From positions 1 to 6,400 of the forward strand of contig JAKBKR010000127.1 in the NCBI GenBank assembly GCA_021832495.1: 6,400 bases of DNA, in the 5' to 3' direction. A program made the translations under genes and the position numbers. Origin of the DNA: a bacterium. GTDB taxonomy: Archaea; Thermoplasmatota; Thermoplasmata; Lutacidiplasmatales; UBA184. Below the pieces are notes generated by a model that made no database searches, was not told the DNA's origin, and saw only the letters and a program-made list of their open reading frames with translations. Below are positions 1-5,844 of this stretch, piece after piece (within the stretch, counting starts at the first letter, position 1; every line of letters begins with the position of its first letter).

Positions 1-1293
1 TGAGGTGGCCGGAAACTCAACTTCGGGGGTACCGGAACACGCGCCCTGGGTCTGCTCGACCGACCCTCCATTATCTCCGGAGGAGGCAAACACGCTGATC
101 CCTCGGGCCGCCGCCACCTGCAGCGCGTTGTCCATGGCCTGCTCGAAGCTGAGGTCCTGCCCGTCGGGAGACCCGAAGGACATGGATATCACACTGACAG
201 AGGCATTGACAAGGTAGTTCAAGGCGTCCTCCAACTGGACGTCCGATGGTGAATAGTGGTTTGAGGCCGGGCCGTCTGGGACGTAGACCGGCATGAGGGT
301 AGCCCCTGGAGCCTGGGATTCGCTCCATTCCATGTCCAACGTTAGCTCGAAGGGGGCTTGGCTCGGATCATTGACGGCCGCCGGGCTAGGGGAAGGGGCT
401 CCGTCCAAGGGGACCGGCTCGATGGTGAATGACGGTTGCGAAGAGGGGTAGAGCTCCGTCTGGAAGCTTGTGAGGTCGTTCGGATTGTACCCATCGCCCC
501 AGAGGACAAGGCCGATGGTTTCCCCCGTGGCCCACAATCCGGATGCCGTCAGATTGTACACGTGGTCGAGACCATACATGAAGTGTGGATAGTCCGGGTA
601 GATCTCGCTACTGTTCACCGCCGGAACCGGAGCAAGATCGAAGGAGAAGGTGGCGACGTTCTCCGAGAGTCCGGACACCGCAACCACGTACGGGCGAAGC
701 GCGAGAGGGAGCGTGGGCGGGCTGGTCGGAACGACGACCGTTCGGCCATGGTAGGTGCCCGTCTCGAGAGAAGTATGGAAGTAACGCTCCGCCGCACCCG
801 CGCTTCCGCGCACCATGAGGAACAGGTGGTCAGAATATTGGGACACCGGGGTTAAGCCCCCCGATTCTAGAGCCGTCGTAACCTCGTGGTAGTCGCTGGC
901 TGTGGGGGCGTATTCTGCCAAGTATTGCTCTCGAGAGAGGAAATGTCCGTATGCCGGGGAGCTTGGAGTCGCCGCTTCCACGGCGATCTGGTCCAGTCCC
1001 GTGACGTTCCGCGGTCCGAGGGAGATACCGAGCGAGATCATCGTACTCGAGTTCAGAGGGTGCGCTGCCGTCAGGGCTCCGAGCACGGAGGGAACATATC
1101 CGAGGGCCCCCGCTGCGTCGGGGGAGGAAGTGGATGGAGTCACAGCCACGGTAAAAGGAGCAATCGATGGCCCCCGGTGGTTCGGGGTTGCCATCCCCGC
1201 GGGTGTGCCCAACAAAATAAAAACTGCGAACGCGACACCGAAAGCGGTGGAGAAGAGCATGCGTTGAGGTACCATCGATGGACGATCGCTCAT
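1..1293 (-). CDS. Sedolisin-family (S53) secreted pro-peptidase, 3' end missing
   Basis: Reading the minus strand gives an uninterrupted frame of 431 codons that leaves the window at base 1. Residues 12-35 form a hydrophobic signal segment (MLFSTAFGVAFAVFILLG) after two arginines. Residues about 78-225 look like a pro-kumamolisin activation domain, with the typical YGHFLSREQY at 115-124. The catalytic domain begins near 232. E316 and D320 (ELTLD) match the Glu-x-x-x-Asp pair of sedolisins, and D407 in SSGDNG matches the oxyanion Asp; the spacing of 91 residues is close to the 86 of kumamolisin. The Ser of the SGTS motif would lie about 110 residues further on, outside the window. F373 (SMSFG) stands where kumamolisin has a catalytic Trp. 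Family knowledge: these are secreted endopeptidases active at acid pH, which release themselves from the propeptide. An in-frame TGA at 1305-1303 limits the start to ATG 1293 or ATG 1275; neither has a clear Shine-Dalgarno. The family call is firm; activity cannot be judged from the fragment. Confidence 0.88.
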   Translation of the reverse strand, partial: MSDRPSMVPQRMLFSTAFGVAFAVFILLGTPAGMATPNHRGPSIAPFTVAVTPSTSSPDAAGALGYVPSVLGALTAAHPLNSSTMISLGISLGPRNVTGLDQIAVEAATPSSPAYGHFLSREQYLAEYAPTASDYHEVTTALESGGLTPVSQYSDHLFLMVRGSAGAAERYFHTSLETGTYHGRTVVVPTSPPTLPLALRPYVVAVSGLSENVATFSFDLAPVPAVNSSEIYPDYPHFMYGLDHVYNLTASGLWATGETIGLVLWGDGYNPNDLTSFQTELYPSSQPSFTIEPVPLDGAPSPSPAAVNDPSQAPFELTLDMEWSESQAPGATLMPVYVPDGPASNHYSPSDVQLEDALNYLVNASVSVISMSFGSPDGQDLSFEQAMDNALQVAAARGISVFASSGDNGGSVEQTQGACSGTPEVEFPATS

Positions 1294-1297
1294 CGAT
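1274..1297. promoter_or_regulatory. 24-bp imperfect dyad over the peptidase start, possible operator
   Basis: Arms ATCGATG (1274-1280) and CATCGAT (1291-1297) flank a central CGATCG (1283-1288); 10 of 12 symmetric pairs match. The dyad covers both candidate start codons of the S53 peptidase. Another small palindrome, TGATCA, lies at 1300-1305. A repressor site is an inference only; part of the sequence is also constrained by coding. Confidence 0.3.
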
Positions 1298-1369
1298 TTT
1301 GATCAGGTTATGTACAGCCGCAGCCGGGATTAAGACATCGGTCCCACTTGGGTTCCCAGATCGGGTTGC

Positions 1370-2860
1370 TTATCCAAGATGCCATGTCGGCCTGCCATAC
1401 CCACGCGGGAGCTTCGCCGGCGGTGTAGGGGCTCCCCAAGGATCCGGCCGGGGGATTGGGCTACCTCCGCGCTTGCGCGCGAGATAAGCATCGATCGCCT
1501 CGGCGGCCTTCGTCCCCGCCGCCATGGCGTACACCACCGACCTGCCTCCCGTGGCGAAGACGCCTTCCACATGGGTCATAAAATCCCCCGCAGCGCCCTG
1601 GGGCCATCCCTGCGATCCGAACTGGAGTTCAAGCTCGGAGGGGAATCCTTCTGTGGCTGCTCGCTGTCCAACCGCTACGATCACCGTATCACAGGGGATC
1701 GTGCGTTGCGACCCAGGGACCAAGCGGGGGGAACGCCGACCCGAAGCATCCGGTGGACCCAGTTCTGTCTGCTGGAGTTCAAGCCCCTCGACATGCTCGA
1801 CCCCCAAGATCCGCAAAGGGGTGGTCTGGAAGAGGAACCCGATACCTTCCTCCTCAGCCTCGTGAACCTCGTCTTTGTCGGCAGGCATCTCCCTACGCCC
1901 CCGACGATAGACCACGGTCACCTCTCCCCCCCCTGAGAGCCGTAGCGCGGATCGTGCGGCGTCCATCGCGACATCGCCGCCTCCGATGACTAGTATCTTC
2001 CGTCCGAGGGTTGGGGGGTAGACTTCGTTCACGTCCCGCAGCAACGAAAATGCTGGATACACTTCGGGAAGCTCCTCACCCGGGATGCCCAAAGCTCGGT
2101 GCTCTGTCGCACCCATCGTAAGAAGGACGGCGTCAAAGCCGCCATAGATCAAAGAATCCGTTGATATGTCCGTACCGACCCTTGTCGTGTTGACGAAATG
2201 CACCGGAAGGTCTTGGAACCGATCAAGGTCTTGTTCTAACTCGGGACCCACCATACGGTACCGGGGGATGGTGTTGACCTGTCCACCAAGGCGCACTTGT
2301 GATTCATAAACGGTCACCTCGTACCCCCGCAACCCTAATTCCCAGGCTGCCATGATCCCGGCTGGCCCACCTCCCACGACAGCCACACGTTGGCCGTTCA
2401 AGGGAGCTGGGACATACCGAAGGTCGGACTTTCCGAGCTCCAGTCCGGCCCGCTTCAGTTGTCGGATCGCGATGGGAACTCCCTTCTTTCCCACAACACA
2501 CGCATCCTCACAATAGTGATAACAGACCTTACAGAGGGTCGTGGCCAATGGATTCTCGGTCAGGATGGCACGGGCGGAATCGTCAAACTTCCGTTCGGCT
2601 ATCAGCCGGATGTACTCGCGGGCGTCCTGGGTGATAGGACAGGCTTCTACACAATAGGGCTTGCCACACTGGATGCACCGCTTTGCCTCGAGCACTGCGT
2701 CTTCGAGCGTATAGGAATGGATTACCTCCTTGAAATCTTGGGTCCGGGTCTTGGGATCCTCCACGGGAACTCGCACTCGAACTGTGTTCAACTTTACCGG
2801 GTGACTCTTGGGAGGTGGAGCGGAGGCGTTTGGAGTACCCATAGCGGAGTCTGCGACCAT
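1370..2860 (-). CDS. GltD-like NAD(P)-dependent FAD/4Fe-4S oxidoreductase
   Basis: The 496-residue protein resembles the small subunit of glutamate synthase and related NAD(P)H dehydrogenase modules, cytoplasmic enzymes that pass electrons from NAD(P)H through FAD and two 4Fe-4S clusters to a partner. An N-terminal ferredoxin-like domain has two cysteine sets: C62, C65, C70, C74 and C110, C113, C117, C121. The FAD Rossmann motif is GGGPAG at 163-168; the second nucleotide motif is GGGDVAMD at 293-300, followed by YRRGRREMPA at 318-327, typical of NADPH-type members. The usual C-terminal Gly-Asp FAD motif is shortened to FATGGRSVVYAMAAG (435-449). The tail after 465 is rich in proline. The frame opens with TTG at 2926, but ATG 2860 is preferred; ATG 2842 is also possible, because a TATA-like TTATC around 2868-2873 would place transcription start almost exactly there. 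No GltB-like large subunit is in the window, so glutamate synthase, NfnB-like or other roles cannot be separated. Confidence 0.9.
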   Translation of the reverse strand: MVADSAMGTPNASAPPPKSHPVKLNTVRVRVPVEDPKTRTQDFKEVIHSYTLEDAVLEAKRCIQCGKPYCVEACPITQDAREYIRLIAERKFDDSARAILTENPLATTLCKVCYHYCEDACVVGKKGVPIAIRQLKRAGLELGKSDLRYVPAPLNGQRVAVVGGGPAGIMAAWELGLRGYEVTVYESQVRLGGQVNTIPRYRMVGPELEQDLDRFQDLPVHFVNTTRVGTDISTDSLIYGGFDAVLLTMGATEHRALGIPGEELPEVYPAFSLLRDVNEVYPPTLGRKILVIGGGDVAMDAARSALRLSGGGEVTVVYRRGRREMPADKDEVHEAEEEGIGFLFQTTPLRILGVEHVEGLELQQTELGPPDASGRRSPRLVPGSQRTIPCDTVIVAVGQRAATEGFPSELELQFGSQGWPQGAAGDFMTHVEGVFATGGRSVVYAMAAGTKAAEAIDAYLARKRGGSPIPRPDPWGAPTPPAKLPRGYGRPTWHLG

Positions 2861-2998
2861 GGTGCTCAGATAATGAATGGACCGCGTGGGGAAAAAGGCT
2901 TTGATGATTCCAAGAGAACTTCCCAAAGCGAGCGAGCCCCCAACGACACATAGTTGGGATGCTCAACAGCGGAGACGCTCACTTGTCCTGAGACGCAA

Positions 2999-3008
2999 CG
3001 TTATCTAT
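2999..3008 (+). promoter_or_regulatory. TATA-like element upstream of tRNA-Ser
   Basis: The AT-rich stretch around GTTATCTATC lies about 50 nt before the tRNA. In archaea transcription would start about 25 nt downstream, giving a short leader of roughly 25 nt to be removed by RNase P. The match to the TATA consensus is only fair. Confidence 0.35.
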
Positions 3009-3034
3009 CCTCGAACCCTGACTGGCTCTCGGTT

Positions 3035-3048
3035 CCGGCGTACGCCGG
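3035..3048. repeat. 14-bp perfect palindrome directly before tRNA-Ser
   Basis: CCGGCGTACGCCGG reads the same on both strands and ends 7 nt before the first base of the tRNA. In the primary transcript it could form a leader hairpin with a very tight loop; as DNA it could bind a dimeric protein or be a recombinase accessory site. Function unknown; a palindrome of this length can also occur by chance in GC-rich DNA. Confidence 0.5.
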
Positions 3049-3055
3049 GTCGGAT

Positions 3056-3141
3056 GCTGAGGTAGCCTAGCTCGGTCAAGGCGCCGGTCTCGAAAACCGG
3101 TGGGGGTTCACTCCGCGGGAGTTCAAATCTCCCCCTCAGCG
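3056..3141 (+). tRNA. tRNA-Ser (anticodon CGA)
   Basis: A full type II cloverleaf can be folded by eye. The acceptor stem is GCTGAGG (3056-3062) with CCTCAGC (3134-3140), discriminator G at 3141. The anticodon stem is CCGGT (3084-3088) with ACCGG (3096-3100), around loop CTCGAAA with anticodon CGA at 3091-3093, which reads UCG serine codons. A long variable arm of about 16 nt (3101-3116) fits serine. The T arm is GGGAG / TTCAAAT / CTCCC (3117-3133). There is no intron and CCA is not encoded (the tRNA is followed by CCTT). The intact 3' end beside an integrase gene suggests this is the attachment target of an integrative element, which restores the tRNA on insertion. Confidence 0.96.
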
Positions 3142-3163
3142 CCTTCCCCGGCTGCTCGTTTAC

Positions 3164-3171
3164 TTTAAATA
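3164..3171 (+). promoter_or_regulatory. Archaeal TATA box of the integrase gene
   Basis: TTTAAATA lies with its centre about 29 nt before the ATG at 3197. The usual archaeal TATA-to-start distance of 25-30 nt puts transcription start at or within a few bases of this ATG, so the mRNA is probably leaderless. No Shine-Dalgarno is seen before the ATG, which agrees. Confidence 0.7.
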
Positions 3172-3196
3172 TGGCCCTGACCATGTAGCCTACAGG

Positions 3197-4564
3197 ATGG
3201 CGAAGAAGACCCGGGAAGGGTCACCGGAAAAGGGCCACGGACGGGTCCATGAGTTGCTTGCCAAAGACCCCAGAGTGCGGGAGTGGCACGAAGAGAAGTC
3301 CCTCAAGTCCCGTTTGAGCGCGGACACCTACGCCCGGATGCTCTGCCTCATCTCAGAGCGCGTGGGTATGACCCCCGAGGAGATCGTGATCAACGCCAAG
3401 AAGAGCCCGGACAAGCTCCGGGTTCGCTTTGCGGAGTGTGCCTCGGCCCTGAAGAAGGACGGTTGGCTCGACACTTCCATCGCCAAAGGGTTCCTGATGG
3501 TCAAGGCCTACCTCAAGTACCGGCACGTCACCACCGATGTCTTTCCCCCTCTCTCCTCTACCACCGGGGAGACGATCCAGAGAGAGCGCGTCCCAACTCA
3601 AGAGGAGCTGGGTACGATCCTCGACAAGCTCTCCCTACGGGGTCGGGTGGTTGCTCTCTTCATGGCCCACAGCGGGGTCCGTCCCCAAGTCATTGGTTCC
3701 TACCAAGGGGAGAGTGGGTTGCGCCTAAGAGACCTACCGGACCTCCAGCTTGGGGGGAAGACTCTCTCTTTCATTGAGACCCCGTTCGTCGTCCGGGTTC
3801 CCGCCAACCTGAGCAAGACACGGACCACATACACGACCTTCGGGACCTCCCAACAAGCAACCGCCCTCCTTGCCTACCTCAGCGAGCGTAGGGACGCGGG
3901 GGAGAAGCTGGGTCCGGATTCTCCGGTGGTGGCAGCACAGCCTACCCGAGGAGCGGCCCGGATGAGACGGGAGAACGCGAGCTTCGATAACGGGTTCCTG
4001 TCCACTTCCGTTGTTGTCCGGGAAATCCACGAGGTCCTGAACTCCTCTCTCCCGGAGGGGGTCACTTGGAGGCCCTATGTCCTCCGGTCCTACTGCTCGA
4101 CCCGCCTCATGATGGCGGAGGGAGCGGGAAAGATGACCCGCGATCTCCGGGAAGCCATCTTGGGTCACGACACAGGAGTGTCGGGGAGGTACAACGTGGG
4201 CAAGCCTTGGGGCCCGGAAGTTCTCAAGGAGGCTCGCGCCCAGTACAAGCGGGCCGAGCCCTATCTCCTAACATCGGCCAAGTCTGAGGAGGGGAACGAG
4301 AACGCAACCCGCGTCATCCGCCTGCTCCTCGAAGCACGGGGAGTCCCGACCGAGAAGCTGGAGAAGCTCAACCTGGGATCCATGAGTGACGAGGAGATCG
4401 TGGCGCTCATCAAGACCGTGGGGGCCTCCTCAGGGACGGAGAAGAAGTCGCAACGAGCCGTCCCGGTCGAGGAGGTCCCCAAACTGCTGGAGGAGGGGTG
4501 GGAGTACATCGCCCCCCTCAACGGGAGCATGGCGGTGCTGAAGGTCCCTCAGAGTCGCGGTTAG
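3197..4564 (+). CDS. Tyrosine recombinase / integrase of an archaeal mobile element
   Basis: The 455-residue protein has a SAM-like N-terminal DNA-binding region (about 35-115) and a tyrosine recombinase catalytic domain (about 133-340). Likely active residues are R162 (SGVRP), K207 (LSKTRTTY, beta-hairpin lysine), R297 (YVLRSYCSTR), H324 (ILGH) and the nucleophile Y332 (GRYN). The usual His of the HxxR box is replaced by Y294. After the catalytic domain comes an extra tail; residues 422-451 (VPVEEVPKLLEEGWEYIAPL) resemble a short C-terminal module seen in other archaeal integrases. The start is set by a TATA box at leaderless distance. The gene starts 55 nt after tRNA-Ser, in the same direction, as expected for an element inserted at the tRNA 3' end. 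It is intact, not split by an attachment site as in SSV-type viruses. Codons strongly favour G or C in third position. It likely drives integration and excision of the island to its right. Confidence 0.9.
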   Translation: MAKKTREGSPEKGHGRVHELLAKDPRVREWHEEKSLKSRLSADTYARMLCLISERVGMTPEEIVINAKKSPDKLRVRFAECASALKKDGWLDTSIAKGFLMVKAYLKYRHVTTDVFPPLSSTTGETIQRERVPTQEELGTILDKLSLRGRVVALFMAHSGVRPQVIGSYQGESGLRLRDLPDLQLGGKTLSFIETPFVVRVPANLSKTRTTYTTFGTSQQATALLAYLSERRDAGEKLGPDSPVVAAQPTRGAARMRRENASFDNGFLSTSVVVREIHEVLNSSLPEGVTWRPYVLRSYCSTRLMMAEGAGKMTRDLREAILGHDTGVSGRYNVGKPWGPEVLKEARAQYKRAEPYLLTSAKSEEGNENATRVIRLLLEARGVPTEKLEKLNLGSMSDEEIVALIKTVGASSGTEKKSQRAVPVEEVPKLLEEGWEYIAPLNGSMAVLKVPQSRG

Positions 4565-5113
4565 TTACGGGACTTCTGCAATTTCCCAGCTGCTCCGGAT
4601 TCTGCGACAGAAGCTTCTCAATCCGCTGTTCCCAATGAGCTGCCTGTCGGTTGTGTATAGTTGCTGAGTCGTTTCACACGACAAAGCGGTTGCGACAATA
4701 AGGATGTCTCCTGCACCAACTCCGGGCATCACCCTCGCAATCCTTTCAACATAAGTCGCGACCGAGGAGTTGCGCTCTCTGTGACGATTGACCCCACAGA
4801 TGCCAAGTCGCCCACTGGAGGTCAGGTTGACCAGTTTCTTGAATGGTGGAGAAACACCATCTTGAGTGCGATATTCGTTCGGCATGGCGGCAAAGAGGGA
4901 AAAAGCTTCTCCGATAGCCCACTTGGAAACCGATAGTCCGCGGTTCCGGGAATCGTACACGAGTCGATGAACTTTCGTGTAAATATCGCGTTGTCCCGAC
5001 CCGAGACCTTCTCTGGGTTCGTGACCGAGAAGAAGGGGAATCAGATAGCAAGTATCTATGTGGAACCGGCAAGTTCCTTGTGGGTCTGAAGAAATTCTTC
5101 CACCTCCCTCCAA
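4565..5113 (-). CDS. PIN-domain ribonuclease, VapC-like candidate toxin
   Basis: Up to 182 residues with the four acidic positions of PIN nucleases: D20 (HIDTCYLI), E69 (WAIGEAFSL), D136 (GAGDILIVATAL) and D156 (LYTTDRQLI). PIN domains cut single-stranded RNA with metal ions, and VapC toxins of this family inhibit translation. Its length is somewhat above that of typical VapC, with an insert between about 75 and 115. It overlaps the end of the upstream gene at 5056-5556 by 58 nt in another frame, so the two are translationally linked. The frame opens with TTG at 5113; there is no ATG before the active-site Asp. A strong Shine-Dalgarno-like GGAGGGAGGTG (5111-5101) lies just inside the frame, so an ATT start at 5095 is a real alternative and would place the first Asp at residue 14, nearer to the family norm. 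Its stop codon abuts that of the convergent integrase. PIN call is good; toxin role is inferred from context. Confidence 0.78.
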   Translation of the reverse strand: MEGGGRISSDPQGTCRFHIDTCYLIPLLLGHEPREGLGSGQRDIYTKVHRLVYDSRNRGLSVSKWAIGEAFSLFAAMPNEYRTQDGVSPPFKKLVNLTSSGRLGICGVNRHRERNSSVATYVERIARVMPGVGAGDILIVATALSCETTQQLYTTDRQLIGNSGLRSFCRRIRSSWEIAEVP

Positions 5114-5556
5114 ACTTCAGCCTTGATATGAGGCTTGATTGATCGAGCCCAGACAAGCCCCGCCGACGTAGCCCCCGATGCCCTGTTGGTTCTTAGAGAT
5201 GTCACCAGGTCAATCGTTGTTGTCAGAGCTTCGAGGAATGCGATTCCATGTGCGTTAGCTTCCACGACAGTGGTTAGCAGAGGGCCGGGCAGATCAGTGG
5301 CGGGCGGGATTGACTTCAGCCCTGCGTCCCCCGTAGAGTAGTAAACCTTGGCGAGTTCCGGAGAGTACGGACCGTTGACGTAAAGGTTGAACGCAAAATC
5401 ACGCGCAGGGGTGTACCCTCCGGCTTTGAGTAGATAGACCAGTTTCTGAATCCGGATACGTCCTTCCTTGGTGCTCATGCTGACTGGAACCTTGCTCCGG
5501 GTTGAGATGAGTCGCAGAGCCCCCATGACATTCTCTTGTCCCCGCTTGGTGTTCAT
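5056..5556 (-). CDS. Small YwgA/Panacea-like protein, candidate antitoxin partner of the PIN nuclease
   Basis: The 166-residue soluble protein has no signal or membrane segment. Residues 35-44 (RIQKLVYLLK) and 56-68 (FNLYVNGPYSPEL) match the pattern 'QKL-hydrophobic-YLL ... YGPYS-L' that I associate with YwgA-like and DUF4065 (Panacea) proteins. DUF4065 proteins are known antitoxins that neutralise many different toxins. The C-terminal part (about 105-160) looks helical and ends in a charged helix. ATG at 5556 is preceded by a perfect AAGGAGG (5567-5561), so unlike the integrase this gene is translated from a leadered mRNA. It is first in a two-gene unit and overlaps the PIN gene. Antitoxin-first order with overlapping genes is typical of type II toxin-antitoxin pairs. 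Family assignment is from motif memory only and is moderate; the antitoxin role is inferred. Confidence 0.65.
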   Translation of the reverse strand: MNTKRGQENVMGALRLISTRSKVPVSMSTKEGRIRIQKLVYLLKAGGYTPARDFAFNLYVNGPYSPELAKVYYSTGDAGLKSIPPATDLPGPLLTTVVEANAHGIAFLEALTTTIDLVTSLRTNRASGATSAGLVWARSIKPHIKAEVWREVEEFLQTHKELAGST

Positions 5557-5844
5557 AGTTCCTCCTTCGTCTTTCTCAATAGGCCAATGGGCATATCAAT
5601 GCTCCGAGCGCTCTATGCAAACGGCAGGTGAATGGGTTTGAAACTGGAAGAGGACCGAGAAGCCTGACAGCGGTTGCGCCGTCCTCTCCCTAGCAATCAC
5701 CCCCTACCCATCTCACGTATAAGAACCGGTCCCGCAGGCAATCCTGAGGGGCCAAAGGTGCGTCCCTATGCCCCTCTGAGCCTTTGGGACGAACCGGGTG
5801 GGGGACAGGGACCTGTTCCACGACTTCCCCGCTCTAACCCGTTC
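5557..5844. other. Gene-free stretch with several inverted repeats
   Basis: No convincing gene is seen on either strand over about 290 nt. It holds the leader of the YwgA-like gene on the left and the 3' flank of the endonuclease gene on the right. A 10-position stem with one mismatch joins 5646-5655 and 5681-5690. GAGGGGC (5746-5752) pairs with GCCCCTC (5770-5776), and CCAAAGG (5752-5758) pairs with CCTTTGG (5781-5787), an interleaved order that could form an H-type pseudoknot. GTCCC (5762-5766) with GGGAC (5786-5790) is a competing pairing. It does not match tRNA, SRP RNA or RNase P RNA as far as I can tell. A non-coding RNA or regulatory region is possible. Confidence 0.4.
5561..5567 (-). 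promoter_or_regulatory. Shine-Dalgarno of the YwgA-like gene
   Basis: On the minus strand AAGGAGG is followed by AACT and then ATG, a near-perfect ribosome binding site that fixes the start at 5556. An 8-bp palindrome GAGCGCTC lies further upstream at 5606-5613 and may be an autoregulatory site. Confidence 0.8.

Noticed and set aside
436..855. Plus-strand open frame of 139 codons
   Set aside because: It lies opposite the clear S53 propeptide and catalytic domain; its product is arginine-rich with no domain pattern, as expected from an antisense shadow in GC-rich DNA.
886..1302. Plus-strand open frames of 138 and 121 codons
   Set aside because: Antisense to the signal peptide and pro-domain of the peptidase; no recognisable motif and no promoter or ribosome site.
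1379..1936. Plus-strand open frame of 185 codons
   Set aside because: Antisense to the C-terminal half of the GltD-like protein, which carries unmistakable nucleotide-binding motifs on the minus strand.
2390..2953. Plus-strand open frame of 187 codons
   Set aside because: Antisense to the cysteine-rich N-terminal domain of the GltD-like protein; no independent support.
3171..3188. Six-codon ATG...TAG mini-frame before the integrase start
   Set aside because: It begins within the TATA box, upstream of the expected transcription start, so it would not be in the mRNA.
3734..4168. Minus-strand open frame of 144 codons inside the integrase gene
   Set aside because: Opposite the catalytic domain of the recombinase; composition typical of a shadow frame.
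5726..5810. Possible tRNA or other known RNA in the structured stretch
   Set aside because: A GGTTCGTCCC on the minus strand resembles a T-loop, but no matching T stem, anticodon arm or acceptor stem can be formed.
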